The notes beneath the pieces are model-generated. The model saw only the letters and a list, made by a program, of their open reading frames with translations. It did no database searches and was not told the DNA's origin. Below are positions 1 to 12,053 of a DNA stretch of 64,000 nt, piece by piece. Origin of the DNA: Pseudoneurospora amorphoporcata (lineage: Eukaryota; Ascomycota; Sordariomycetes; Sordariales; Sordariaceae). The position numbers and the translations under genes are program-made. Where the stretch lies: positions 1-64,000 of the forward strand of contig MU859221.1 in the NCBI GenBank assembly GCA_033297205.1, in the 5' to 3' direction. Each line of letters starts with the position of its first letter. Position 1 is the stretch's first letter.

Positions 1-586
1 TCCCAGACCTTGGGGTTACATCAACCAGTCCTAGAGTGGTGATGGTCTCCCAGCGGTCTGGTCGGCCCGTGTGTCCTGCTTAAGTTCGTAACACCGTACT
101 AGTAGTGAGCACCCACTTAAGGGAAGTGGGTTGCGTGGCACGGGTACCTAGGTCGGGTTGTATTCGAACAACCTGCTGGGTGATAGCACGCAATACATGA
201 GGCTACGTTCCGCTTGAGCTGGCAGGCAGCCCAGTCACGTGACGCAATCTATTTGCCTTTTAAAGACTTCGCATCAGCCACACATGGCGCTTGAGGGCAC
301 AACGTCGTCGACACTTCCAAACATTACGGCAGCGATGTTGCAGTCACCAGACCTCAACTACCGTATAGGTATACAAACTGCTTGTGTTGCTATTATTTGT
401 TTTCATCTATCGTAGGACCACCACGTCGAAACTTGTTCCCAATCTGGGTTAGGCGACAAAAGTATACTCACTCGATACTCGGCGATTAAAATGTCCTCAT
501 CATGACCTGGCGACACCATCGACTAGGAAAATCCAGCCCACATAATTTGTCCTCAGTATAGGACCATCAATGTGAACCAGATGATT
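1..586. other. left-edge intergenic stretch, nothing recognised
   Basis: No reading frame, RNA gene or repeat could be supported here. It lies downstream of the HET pseudogene, which is on the minus strand and ends at 587. Confidence 0.5.
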
Positions 587-2906
587 TCAAATGAGAGTGA
601 TGGTTCGGTCCTCGAAATGGTCAAAAAACATGGCGGGAGTATAGGGGTCTTTGTAATGCGGCCAGTCACAGGCGGGCTCAAATATTGGGTTGGTAGTGAA
701 GTGCCCGATTCGGCAGAAAGTATTAGGGTGTGCTTTGGCCTGTTTGAGAACCAGTCCCCAATAGCTCGTAGCGGGTTTTCTGCATGTGGGTTCAGGGTGA
801 ACCTTCTCGTCCTGTTCAGCCAGTAGCAAAAACCATAAGATATCCAGCATCTCATGTGAATCTTCAATGGCGTCCGGATAAACGTGAGCATTGACTTCTT
901 CAATCCAGATCTTCTCCCACAAGTTCCTGGGATCCGCAGTCTTGAACTCGTACAACTCAACAGGTGTCGGTAGGGCCCAGGCCCGAACAGGGCCACGGAC
1001 AACCAGAAAGCCTGAAGCGATTGAGTCATACTCTCCATTTGGATATGTTGGTGTAATGCCAGCATCCAATACCTGTAGATTCCGGGGCTTCACCGGCGCG
1101 TCGTGGTATTTATGCCCCCAATAATACACTGGCGTGTTGACAGATGCCCAAGACCAAGACGGCGCGCGGTACTCTTTTGGCCGTGGAGAAATAAGGTGAC
1201 TAGTAAAGGTCCAACCAGTCGATCCTGGTGTGATACCGTTGGCCCAGCAGAGCGCAGCTGGAATATCTTCTTTCCACAGGCCGGCCAAGTACTCCTTTCC
1301 TGTCTCAAGGTGATATACCCGGGCAATGGCAGAAAGCGCGCGCAATTTGTCTGAGGCTAGAGATGCTTCTCTTTTGGAATATTCGACAACAACGTCGAGC
1401 CATGATGTTGAAGACGACAGTCTGTATGTGCTATGATTGGTTATCAATGTTTCCTGTTGTCCCTTTTCGGAGCGATCAAACTTTATCATGGGCGTCTTGA
1501 AAAGCCGAATCCTGGAGCGCCAACGAGTTCAGCATGCGTCCTGCATTTCCACTCCAAATGATGAGTTCGATAGTTTAAGATCCGTGGTGAGAGCATATCC
1601 TCCTGATATGTCCACGCTCTCTGAAGAATTGGTTCTTTACGATATTCGAACGCGTAGGAGTTGATACAAAGATAGACAAACAAGCTGATACTCTCACCAG
1701 AGTCGGTCGCAATCCGAATACTTGTCGCGGGGAACGTGTGGCTCCAATATCCACGTCGGTAAAGAAACCCGTCGTAAATACTTGTCGATGACGCTGCACA
1801 TATTGTGAGTGCTGCGTATTGATAAACCTCGGGCATATGGTTGACTTCTTCGCGGAGATCCTCCTGATCATCTTGTATAATGCACAGGGCATCGATCCAT
1901 AGATACCTGATTCCCATGCCTCGGCAAACAGAAACTGCGTCTTTCATGGTCTTAGGAAGAGTGTCGAGGGGAATGCATTCCTTATGAGCAAACCGCGTTG
2001 CTTTCGTAGTCTTCAAAGGCATATCGCCCCCCCAAACGTAACTCGAAGCACACCACTCATGTCATTCACTCTGATCAATCTCAGATGTCTCCACAAGCCT
2101 CAAACCACATTCAATGACATCCAGAAGCCTGGTGGGAATGAAAGAGGAAGGGGGCATGCGGCAAAGGGGATGAGATAAGAGGCATCTGGACATCAAATCC
2201 AGACAAATCTCGAACGAATCCGGAGCGCATGGGTCGCAAGTCAAAGTCTGCCTTGGCTGGTCTGGTAATCGTTAGTAGGAGGCTTAAACAAACCGGGTAG
2301 AAAGGTTTGAAAATGTTGGCGGACTATTAAGGGCAGCTTACCCGGTTGAATGATGGTTCTTAGCCACTCTATGGTGGGATATAGGTCGCAATCTTCAGGT
2401 CTTCGGCAGAGAAGTGCAAGATCCACATATCCATGTACATCCACAGTCTTCCCTATGCCCCAAAACACTGCCTGCACCATTCCGGAGCCATCAATGTCAA
2501 ACGCGTCGAGCAGCTCTGAATCCTTTCTACCTCTGTACTCCTCAAACCAAGTCTCAAACAGGGGGCATCCGTCATCCAACGCCCGCCATATATCAGATAT
2601 CTTGTCGGCTATACAAACACGAATTGCAGCAGTATCGCTCTCTTCGCGGAGATCCGGGCCTCTTACAAGGGCAACAGTAACGGGCTTTGGTTTTCTGACC
2701 ACCCTGAATTGGCGGCAATGGCGGCAGGAATGAATGTCGTCACTTTGCCTCCAAGTCTCGTGTTCCTCGTGCTCCCTCCATGACCATGTGTAGGTGTAGT
2801 TCTTCGCGGCTATTTGCTCTCTGGGTACGCTTGTGGCAGCTTTTTCCTTGCCACAAGCCAGGTTGTCTTGGTCTGAATCTTGTAGGCGCAACTGAGGTGC
2901 ATCCAT
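587..2906 (-). pseudogene. HET-domain (heterokaryon incompatibility) gene, apparently inactivated
   Basis: HET proteins trigger cell death after fusion of genetically different fungal cells. Exon 1 (2906-2342) starts at MDAPQ and ends at a GTAAGC donor; the next exon starts at 2261 after a TACCAG acceptor. It then encodes the usual lead-in PTRLLDV..LRLVET, the HET block YVWGGDMPLKTTK, LPKTMKDA, RYLWIDALCIIQDD, RAWTYQEDMLSPR, and the C-terminal parts (SDKLRALSAIA, YLAGLW, APSWSWAS) down to 587. Two lesions are visible. A TGA at 2062-2064 lies in frame between LVETSEIDQSE and HEWCASSYVWGG. The reading frame must also shift between about 1536 and 1489, because THAELVGAPG and MIKFDRSEK are in different frames. 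No good splice pair removes either without cutting conserved HET residues. Family assignment is firm; loss of function is inference, and the original start and exon ends are less certain. Confidence 0.8.
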
Positions 2907-4168
2907 TATCAACGCTTGTTCAAATTGCTGACAGTTGAAAGCGAATCATTGACTGAGCGACGCGCAAAGAGTATAAAGAATCCAGTCAGGTCAAGAAGAG
3001 AATAACACCAACAGAATTTGATGACTGTAGAAGTGAAGATAGATGCCATTGACGGGATGTAGTCGGAATAAGAAAGTGGTGATGGCGGTTAGCGCTATTT
3101 CAAAATCCTCGGAATTTCATAATGTAATCGATGTCACCACCAACCCCTGTCTGCCAGCTTCGTTGATATCTCAGCCAATCACCAGAGGGAGACCCAGTCG
3201 TAATCACAACATCGAGTCGCGGGGAGTACACGTGTACATACCAAATCGAGGCGAAGGCGTGGGTGTTGAGGTGCAGGCAAACCGAACGTTCCCCTGCATT
3301 CGGATGCCTCGCTAAAAGGTTTCGACAATCTCAAAACACAGACCGGACACTCGAAGATTTTTCGCAAACCCATACGTTTATAAACCTCAAAAGATTAACA
3401 ATCGTTCTTCCGAAGGTGAGCAATCTGACTTGTCAATTATTCAAGCATAAAAGGAAGGAATGGCCGGGGAAAAAAGGCAGGAACCACAAGCTAACAATCA
3501 CGTGAGAAGACCCGCGCCCCGCTAACAAAATATCCACTGCAACTCATACAGCAACTGAGGCTTTCCAACTCGTGTTCTTCTTCATCTGCTTCTTCTTACG
3601 CTTCTTGTTCTTATTGATTATGGCCCTTTCAGGCAGAAGGCTCAATAAGTACGACAGTTCACGGACGGCGGTTGTACAGAAAACCCACTCAAAAACCGAA
3701 GGCATCTTGTATCACCTCTACCGTCCTACATCATATCGGCCACTTTCTCAAACTACATCCTCTCTTGGACCAGAGGGACAAAGAAGGCGAGAGAGAGAAG
3801 ATGTTGTTGTATTGAACAAGGAAACAAGGCTACGAACGATCGCGGGGAAAGCTAGCTAAGCGTGGTGCTGGGAAGAAGTGGGTCCAGCACGGCTGCAGAC
3901 CGTGCTGGGAGCACAAGATCCTCTACCCCTAGACCTCATCACCCCCCAACACTACGAGCTTCCCATCTGATCTCGGCGTATGACCAGACATGGCCTTTAC
4001 CGCCGCATCTCCACAACAACGAGCACGTAATACCAATTACCACGCCATCTCCCATCGCCTCCCTGCATCACCACTAACTGCTCTCCCATTCTCCGCAACA
4101 AGCAACCTCACCCGGCCAGGTAACGGATAGCAGACGAATAAGTTCTGCCATCGCCCCAGTGAGACAAT
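2907..4168. other. intergenic stretch, no gene seen
   Basis: It separates the HET pseudogene from the small secreted protein gene at 4169. Only short, uncoordinated open frames are present; the stretch near 3570-3620 is rich in TTC/TTG. No RNA gene or element was recognised. Confidence 0.5.
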
Positions 4169-5001
4169 CTACAAGTCGACGCTATCGTTCTCCGCAGTCT
4201 TGCAGCAAGTCCAGCAATCACCAAGCTGCTTTGAGTGCTACATTTTCACGAAACATCCCAAGAGTTAGCCAAGTCTTGCACAAAACACACGCATGAAACA
4301 CCACGAACACCCAAGGTGATACAGGTGAACACCAAGAGGAGCACAAAAAAAAAAAAAAAAAGAAAAAAAAAAAAAATTCAGACAAGAAAAACACAGGAGC
4401 AAAGACACAGGAGCCAACAACAGGAAAATTTCAGATTCAAACTCACCCATCCCTCAGGACACCTTATCTCCTCACTCGCACACAACATCCAGCAAATCTC
4501 GGCCTTTGCATCACCGCCGTCGCCGTAGTTGTGTTCCAAGAAGCTGGCAAGGTCTTGCTTCGGTGACTTCTTGGCTGCAGCAGCAGAAAAGAGGGGGTTC
4601 TGGTTCTGATGCTGTTGGTTCATCTTGGGTACGACTTCGATGCGGAGACTAAACAGAGGTGAAAAAAAAAAGTGGGAAATGCGACGCTGTTAGTTACCTC
4701 TGGATATACACGGTGGGATTACACGGTAGGGAATGCGCGCGCAATGTGAAATGCATGAATGATGCAGGATTTTTGTGAAATTGGTTTGAATTGAGGGGAA
4801 TCGCGTGATAAGGCAGCGATGTGAATTGGCAAGTGGTAGGTCAGGTGGTCAGGTTGGGCAGCAGCGAGTGAATGCGATGACTAACGTGATGTCCTCCTCA
4901 AAGACCGAAGAGGGGTTCTTGGCCTTGGAAGACCAAGGCATGGCGGTGATGGTGGTGATGCCGGTGGCGAGGAGGACGGCGGCGGAGGTTGTGAACTTCA
5001 T
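4169..5001 (-). CDS. small secreted cysteine-containing protein (128 aa, three exons)
   Basis: Three exons join cleanly: 5001-4886, 4648-4447 and 4237-4169 (116+202+69 nt = 129 codons with stop). The donors are GTTAGT and GTGAGT, the acceptors TTTAG and TGTAG, and both junctions keep frame. The protein begins with a typical signal peptide (MKFTTSAAVLLATGITTITA) followed by a polar, Gln-rich linker. It ends in a compact region with six cysteines: CWMLC, IRCPEGW, and GDCWTCC after the last splice. The regular CxxxC / CxxCC spacing suggests a disulfide-bonded extracellular domain. I do not recognise the family; size and layout are those of fungal small secreted proteins, so an effector-like or cell-surface role is possible but not shown. 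Intron 2 contains an interrupted A tract at 4345-4376, which reads as a pyrimidine tract in the transcript. Each exon is too short to stand out alone; the model rests on splice phase and the cysteine pattern. Confidence 0.75.
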
Positions 5002-6323
5002 TTTGGTGATATTGGTCGTGATAAGGTGTTGTTGTTCGAGAAGGTGATGTTTTTTTGGATCTAGATCGAGTTTGATGATGATGATGATTTCAATTGCTCT
5101 CTTGGATGCGAGTGACTATGACCGTTTTTATAGACTTTTTGTCCCTCTCTACTTCAAATGCCATTGCTATGGTCTCACGATACTGTCAAGCGCAACTCCA
5201 ACGAGGACAGTTAGGCGCTAGAGAGACGATGCACCAAACAGTCTCAACCTTTCTCCTCAGCAACAAGCCTCCATCAACCCGGTCGGAAAACCACACCAAC
5301 GAGACATTTCCGCCCGTTCTCGATGATCCAAGTTCCAATCAAGGATGACAACATCGATCTTTGACTCTAGTTTAAGGGTTGTTTTAGCTTTTAGGCGCGA
5401 GTGGTTTCGAATCTGGCGCGAACCAATGAGGCTCTTGATCGAGTATCACAGACGGAACTTCGAAAAGCCTCCTGTGTTCATATTTACGTTTCTCTTATGC
5501 CTTTGTTTTAGATTTCATTGGTTTCGGGTTCGCTTGTTAAACCTCTCAACTTGTTAATTCTCGTTCAGTCTTCGGATTCGATTGCGATGGTTCCCCGATG
5601 TTTGAAACGTTACACAAAGGCGAAGTCGAGCTCAAATCAATCCAAGCTCAGCTTTCGACAGTCAAATCAAGTCGAGGCATTTCTGAGTTTAATAAAATCA
5701 AGGTCAGAAGCCGACTTGACTTAGTTGACTGGGTTATTTTGTTGAATTACATTTCCACCCCAAAGCAATGTACCATCTTGGTATTTTGAAGTATAAATTA
5801 CGATAAACAGGTCGAGTGAGTATGTATACCTTCCCTTTGTAAATGTGGTATAGTTGTTATGATTTTGGTCGTTGTGAAATGACTGAAATATTCTGAGAAG
5901 AATTATTATACCCCTATATAGAGAGTTGGTTGCTAGGCCAATACGATTGTTTCCTAGGGTAGTCCGATTATGCGAGTTTAACAACTCAAATCAAGTTCAC
6001 CTTTTGAATAAGCACGTCGACCCTGAAGATAGTCAAGTCAAGTCAGACCCTCGAACTGAGTTGACTTGGCTTGTGTGTAACGCTGGATGTTCCGATGCTG
6101 ATAAGACATCAATCCTGATAATTGCGGGATAGGATCAACAAGGAATAGGGGATGAAGATGGGCGAGGGCAATAAAGGAGAGGAGGTTGGTGTCTTCGAAG
6201 TTGCTTGTTTTGGCACAGCTGCTGCGATCGGTGGTCGAACAGAATGTATTAGTTGTACTAGTATGCTGTTTCAGAAACCACCCTTTGACCTGCACTCCAG
6301 AAACCAGCAAAACCTTGCTCATG
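5002..6323. other. AT-richer intergenic stretch
   Basis: No gene is supported. From about 5500 to 6100 the sequence is visibly richer in A/T than its surroundings and contains repeated short words such as CAAGTC and TCAAGTC, but no element ends or coding relic could be recognised. Confidence 0.4.
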
Positions 6324-7448
6324 TTACGAGAGGTCTAGGAAGGAGGTTTCCATATCGCACACAGGCGTAATGATCTCCTCGCTATCCGAACTCTCTCCTT
6401 CGCCCTCCAGCTCCTCTTCATCCTCCTCCGAAACGATATCGTCGCCTAACAAGGTCGACCTAGACTCTCCGTCATCTGTTTCTTCCAGCCGTGTGACTAA
6501 ATGGGGACAAACGCCTTCTCCAACCGTCGATCGATGGCTGTGAAACGAGCATTGTCTAAATCCAAAGAAGCGCTCCTCGCTCCTTAAGTTGTTTATCGGT
6601 AGCCTCAACTGTGGGTTTTTGATCCTTATATCCGCCTTGCTCGCTGCCATCTTGTTGAAGTGAATACCGTAGTCCGCTTTAAGCCTCGGAAAAGCAGCAA
6701 ACAGCTTCTCAAACTGACTTGACGTGCCATCCCCGCCGTGCAGGGTCCAGGCCAGCATTGCCACAGCCCATTTGCGCAGCCTGACTGCATTTTCGAGTGA
6801 ACAGTCTCCGTAAAGGAAGGATATGAATCCCGGCGACATGTCCCAGTCGCAGCGGAGGTACATATCTTGTAGCGCGTCCATCGAGGCATCTTGTAGGGCG
6901 GGCAGGTTGATTATCTCGGCGAAGAGATGCAGGCGAACAAGGTCCCAACGGAGGGTGCGTCGACCACTCTCTCTTGTTTCCGCATGCCTGGTAGCTCCGA
7001 CTCGAGACGGGGATTGTCGCGCAGGGGATATTCGGCTTGGAGAGGAGGTGGGGGAGGCTCGGTCTCTGGAGGCTTTTTCGATGCCGCTGTCGACGTACGC
7101 TTGAAAGGCGCGTCGATCGTAGAGCCAGACGATGAATAGTTCGAACACTTCGGGGGATTCTTCGGGGAGCCAGAGAACGGAGTCTTCGGCTTCGGAGTCG
7201 GTCCCGTTGCTTTCTTTCTGGGCGGTTTCGATATGGTCACGGAAGAATGTGCTGGTTGTGCAGAGAAGCTTCTTATGCATTTGAAAGTCGCGCTGTTCTT
7301 TGCCAACGAGGACCTGAACCATTTCAGATCCGAGACGCCTGTTGAAGTTAGAAAACGATTATGTCTCAACACAAATTGTTAGACTGGCAACTTACGCCCT
7401 GGAGGATCTCCTTGAGTTTCTAATGGTTTGCTTCATTTTTGGAAACAT
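6324..7448 (-). CDS. BTB/POZ domain protein (355 aa)
   Basis: Exon 1 is 7448-7396 (MFPKMKQTIRNSRRSSR, donor GTAAGT) and exon 2 is 7338-6324 (acceptor CAACAG). The splice restores the BTB lead-in RLGSEMVQVLVGKEQRDFQMHK. This is followed by KLLCTTSTFFRDHI, LWLPEESPEVFELFIVWLYD and later LVRLHLFAEIINLPALQDASMDAL, the standard pattern of fungal BTB proteins. BTB domains dimerise and often serve as adaptors for cullin-3 ubiquitin ligases; the substrate here is unknown. A Ser/Arg-rich insert (roughly residues 110-145) splits the BTB fold, and the C-terminus is very acidic (SEEDEEELEGEGESSDSEE). The first exon was chosen because the larger exon alone starts inside the domain. The BTB call is secure; cellular role is not known. 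Confidence 0.8.
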
Positions 7449-8409
7449 GGTGGCTTCGGGATGAATGATGATTGCGGAAAGACTCGTTGACTGCCGGAGA
7501 GCTGAGTATGTATACAGAACTCCTATGTATTCGAAATCACGGCTTTCTTCCATGGCAGTCACGGAGGCGCGTTCCGGAGTTCCATGTTTCGAAACATTGG
7601 TTAAACAACTTTGGCGATCCAGCTATTAACTGGGAAGGGAAAAGGAACGAGAAAGAGGCAGTGCCCGATTGATAAGAATCCATGGCTCAAGTATTGGGAC
7701 CAAATGTGGTTGCATTGCCATGGTCGCGTTCCTTGTTGATTTTGGATGTTTCGTCTCATGTTGCTGGGCAGGATCCTGAAATGGGAAGAAGTGCCCTGAA
7801 GGAGACGCCAAAAACGGAACCCGACCCTGTCGGCACCAGCCGAGACCCCCGCATTTCCACTTGCGGCTGAATCCACCCCCAGATGTCAGAGCGCGGCCTG
7901 GGGAGGCGACCCCTGAAACGATCCCCTAGCTGCCCCTGTTCTAGGCTAAGAGTGCACAGTCCATCCGAACCTCGGCTTCTGGAATTGGGTGGTATGTACC
8001 TGGGCTGAAAATGTTCAGACGAGGTTGGATTCAGCATCCGCACTTGATGATGTTGAATTAAGCTACCGTATCGCTGTATGACGGATGTCAATATAAGGTT
8101 GATGAGATTCTTGGTAGTAAGTGCCAATTGGACAAAGAATGGGCTTGTTGCTGAAGCCAAGGGATGAACAAAGGGAGGGAAGGGACGGCAAGAATGGAAA
8201 TGGAAGAGGCGGCATCGGACAAAAGCACGGCTTGAGATGCCTGATTCAGACGACACACCTCAGGGTTAGGGTCACTGGTGCCCCTCATTCTCTGACTCAC
8301 CCCACTTTATCTTGCGATTGGCGTTTCGTCTGTTTGCGGCTCCCAAGTTCATCTTTGTCGCCGAGTCCCAGCCCAGCGACAGCAGGACATCAACCACACC
8401 ACCGCAAAA
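7449..8409. other. divergent promoter region between the BTB gene and methionyl-tRNA synthetase
   Basis: The two flanking genes are transcribed away from each other, so this roughly 960 bp holds both promoters and 5'UTRs. No further gene or defined regulatory site was recognised. Confidence 0.5.
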
Positions 8410-10701
8410 ATGGCCAGCAAGAACGGACCAGTCCTGCCGCAGCCGGGCAAGGAGAACATTCTCATCACCAGTGCCCTCCCCTACGTCAACAACGTTCCCC
8501 ATCTGGGCAACATCATTGGTAGCGTTCTGGTATGTTGATGGGCTTCTTGCGCTTTTCCGTCTGCAACCACGCAACCCTGCGCCCTACCACATGCGCTGCT
8601 CTGCGCGCTTCCCTCCCTGTCTTGCACCGCGCAATGCCCCGCGCTGTCGCCTTATTTCATAACAAATTCCACAATCTTGTCGCTAACCCAACTCTCTCTC
8701 CAGTCTGCCGATGTCTTCGCCCGCTTCTGCCGCGCCCGTGGCCTGCCCACCCTCTACATTTGCGGTTCTGACGAGTATGGCACCGCCACCGAGACCAAGG
8801 CCCTTTCCGAGGGCGTAGACCCCGCGACTCTTTGCGCAAAGTACCACGCCCTTCATAAGGATGTCTACGACTGGTTCCGCATCAGCTTCGACAAGTTCGG
8901 CCGCACCCCCACCGACGAGCACACCGGCATCACCCAGGAGATCTTCGCCCAGCTCTGGAAGAATGGCTTCATCGAGGAGCGCGAAACCACCCAGGCCTTC
9001 TGCGCCGTCCCTGAGCACAACACCTTCTTGGCCGATCGCTACGTTGAGGGTGAATGCAGCATCTGCCACGACCTCGGCGCCCGTGGTGACCAGTGCGATG
9101 CTTGCGGCAACCTCCTCGACCCCATGCAGCCCGACAAGAACGCCGCCGGCGAAGACGAGAGCAAGGGTACCGGCTGGCTCATCAACCCCCGATGCAAGCT
9201 TGACGGCTCTACCCCCGAGAGGCGCAAGACCAAGCACCTTTATATCCGATTGGACGAGCTCAACCAGGAGATCACTGCCTGGCTCGACAGAGTTGAGAAC
9301 GGCTGGAGCGCCAACTGCGTTGCCATTACCCGCTCGTGGATCAACAACGGCCTGAAGCCCCGCGGTATCACAAGAGATCTTAAGTGGGGTGTACCCAGTA
9401 CGTTTCTGCGCCGTGTCCCTGTCGCGTACCTTTACGGCCATAACTAACACGCTGTCTCACAGTCCCCAAGGGTCTCGAAGGTCTCTCTGACGAAGAGTAT
9501 GCCAACAAGGTCTTCTACGTTTGGTTCGATGCCTGCATCGGCTATGCTTCCATTACCAAGTGCTACACCGACGAGGGCAACCTGGAGGGCAGGAACTGGG
9601 AGAAGTGGTGGAAGAACCCCGATAATGTTACCTTGTACCAGTTCATGGGCAAGGACAACGTTCCGTATGTGCATCAATCGCTCCCCCCAAAAGTCACACT
9701 GGTCTTGACTAACAGGGTCTCTCAGTTTCCATACCATCATTTTCCCCGGCACGCAGTTGGGTACAAAGGAGAAGTGGACCCAGGTCAACCACCTGTCCAC
9801 GACAGAGTACCTCAACTACGAAGGTGGCAAGTTCAGCAAGTCCAAGGGCGTCGGTGTGTTTGGCAACAACGCCCGGGATACCGGCATTGACCCCGATGTC
9901 TGGAGATACTACCTCCTCTCCAGACGTCCCGAGTCTGGTGACTCCGAGTTCAAGTGGGAGGAGTTCATTGACTCCAACAACAACGATCTCCTCAAGAACC
10001 TCGGCAACCTGTGCCAGCGTGTCGTCAAGTTCTGCCAGGCCAAGCTCGACGCCAAGGTCCCTGCGTACCCCACAACCCCCATCGCCTCTCTTGACGAGTA
10101 CAAGGAGGAGATCAACAAGCTCCTCAAGGAGTACAACGAGCAGGTCAAGGGTACCAAGCTCCGTGCCGGTCTTGTTACCGTCCTCAGCATCTCCGGCGTC
10201 GGTAACAAGTTGCTTCAGGACAACAAGCTCAGTAACCAGCTTCTTACCGAGGAGCCCGAGCGCTGCAACGCTGTCATCAACTTTGCTCTCAACCTTCTCC
10301 ACCTCATTGCTGGTGTCTTGACCCCTTACATGCCCGGTACCGCCCAGTCGATCCTCCGCCAGATTGGCCTCAAGGCTGCTGAAGGTGAGACCGACATTGC
10401 CGTGGTCATCCCCGACATTTGGAACCCCAATGTCCTCAAGGCCGGTGACCCCATCGGCACTCCTGAGCTCCTGTTCTCCCAGATCCCCGCTGCCAAGTTG
10501 GAGGAGTGGCGCGAGGCTTACGGCGGTGAGGAGCTCCGCAAGCAGAAGGCCATCGAGGCTGAGAAGGCTGCTGCCAAGAAGCTGCAGAGGGAGAAGGAGA
10601 AGGAGAAGAAGAAGGCCAAGAAGGAGAAGGAGAGACTGGCCAAGGAGCAGGCTGCCAAGGAGGCCGCCACTGGTGAGGTTAAGGAGCTTCCTTTGAGGTA
10701 A
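8410..10701 (+). CDS. MES1: cytosolic methionyl-tRNA synthetase (663 aa)
   Basis: It charges tRNA-Met with methionine, a class I aminoacyl-tRNA synthetase reaction. Four exons: 8410-8529, 8704-9397, 9463-9664 and 9726-10701, all with GT/AG ends and continuous frame (664 codons with stop). The ATP-site HIGH motif appears as PHLGN at residues 30-34, just before the first intron, and the KMSKS loop as KFSKS near residue 373. A CSIC...CDAC zinc knuckle lies near residues 157-175. The helical anticodon-binding domain follows ([13 protein letters not shown]), and the C-terminus is a Lys/Glu-rich tail with many EK repeats, as in other fungal enzymes where the tail aids tRNA binding or complex assembly. 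There is no mitochondrial targeting leader: the protein starts [20 protein letters not shown], so the cytosolic form is inferred. The start codon has an ACAAAAATGG-like context. Confidence 0.97.
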
Positions 10702-12053
10702 AAAGAAAGAGGAGGAACGCTAAATATCCATTGGGTGCGAGGGGTTGGTGGGTCGGTTGGTTGGTCGGTTGGTGAAAGGCGTTGTGCCGTGTCTTCGGCG
10801 GGTATGGATTTTGTGACGCGCTAGCTGGTTGGTTTTCATTTAGAGACGATTTTTATGCCTGTTCGATATGCAGAATAGACGATGATATCCACCTGTATCG
10901 TTAACCATTTTGTCTGTTGTTTTGGCCTATTTGGGAAAGATGTTTATCAGGGGTTCGGCGTCGGACAGACAGTGAGACAACCGTCAACCATTGGAGTTGA
11001 GTGATGTCCCATAGCCTGAACGGACCCGGAGTGGAAACCGAGGCGGTAACAATGGGGTCTGCTCCGGGATCTGTAATTGGACGGAGACGTGGGCTACGGC
11101 GGCGGCAGAGACGGTGAGTGGTGAGGGCAGTGACGGGACCCCGGGCAGACACCGGATTCCCGGTATTTCCGTGCGCTCTTTTCTCGGCGTTCATGCGGGA
11201 GGGGGATTACTAATACACCCCTGGTGGACGAAAGATCTCACCCGTTGATGCGCGATTGGTACCTACCTATGTGACGCAGTTCATCCAGACTTTTGCGATC
11301 GGCCATCACCGCAGTTTGACCAAAAGTCCCGTCGCCAAAAAAGGGCTCCAACCGCCTGCGACGTGGCGGCGGCTTTGGTTAGGCTGGACTCCGGTTTCCA
11401 ATCCAAAACGTCTCCGTACCTTTTTAGTTGCGATAATACGACGGCGGCATACCTAGTAACTGTCCGCTTAACCGCTTTACCACCATCATGGACGATTATT
11501 CATCCATCGTCCCATGCCTGCCTACCCTCAGTTCAGTTGGGGGTTCACTCTATCTGAAGATTTCCATAACCGTCTATGATTCATCGGGAGGCGAATCATC
11601 AACCGCCCAAGGATGCGATAAGCCGCAAGAAAGGAATTGGCCAATGGAAATTGCGCCATCATCAATGCGCATTTGACACGATGCGTGTCAATCTTTTTAT
11701 CTTCTAATGATGAAACAGGCTACAGTATTGGGGGATCTCAAGGGACATCCGTTGCTGGGCAAGGGAAAACCCGATGATGTCGTCGAATGGATGGTTTGTA
11801 ATCAACACAGTGACAATCCCCACTCGATGCTCCATCATCTCCAGTCGCCAAGGGCACCTTGACGGCAATCACGATGCGATTTCAAATGGCTTTTGGCCTC
11901 CCAAGGCGGAGAATATAAAGGTCAGAAACGCCCTTTTTCCCTCATTTCCCTTTTGTCGTTGCTGTTTTCCATCTGTCTACCTAATCCAGTCATCCCTGTG
12001 CGGTACCTCTTAATATCCCCACCATCACCAACCATACCAACATCATCACCAAG
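10702..12053. other. intergenic: 3' region of methionyl-tRNA synthetase and promoter of the ene-reductase
   Basis: No additional gene is supported. The stretch just after 10735 has GGTT/GGTC repeats. A TATAAA box candidate occurs at 11914, about 140 bp before the next start codon. Confidence 0.5.
11914..11919 (+). promoter_or_regulatory. TATA-box candidate of the ene-reductase gene
   Basis: The hexamer TATAAA sits about 140 bp upstream of the ATG at 12054, followed by a pyrimidine-rich stretch of the kind found near fungal transcription starts. This is a single short motif, so it is only suggestive. Confidence 0.3.

Noticed and set aside
1..250. Possible RNA gene at the left edge (short stems around CTTAAG and GGGTTG)
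   Set aside because: It does not match 5S rRNA or tRNA landmarks such as the GGTTCGAATCC T-arm.
8683..9450. Long minus-strand open frame (255 codons) opposite methionyl-tRNA synthetase
   Set aside because: It is a shadow of the strongly codon-biased gene on the other strand; low-complexity Val/Gly/Leu content and no motif.
9709..10302. Minus-strand open frame of 197 codons opposite the synthetase C-terminal half
   Set aside because: Leu/Val/Glu-rich shadow of the real gene; no domain.
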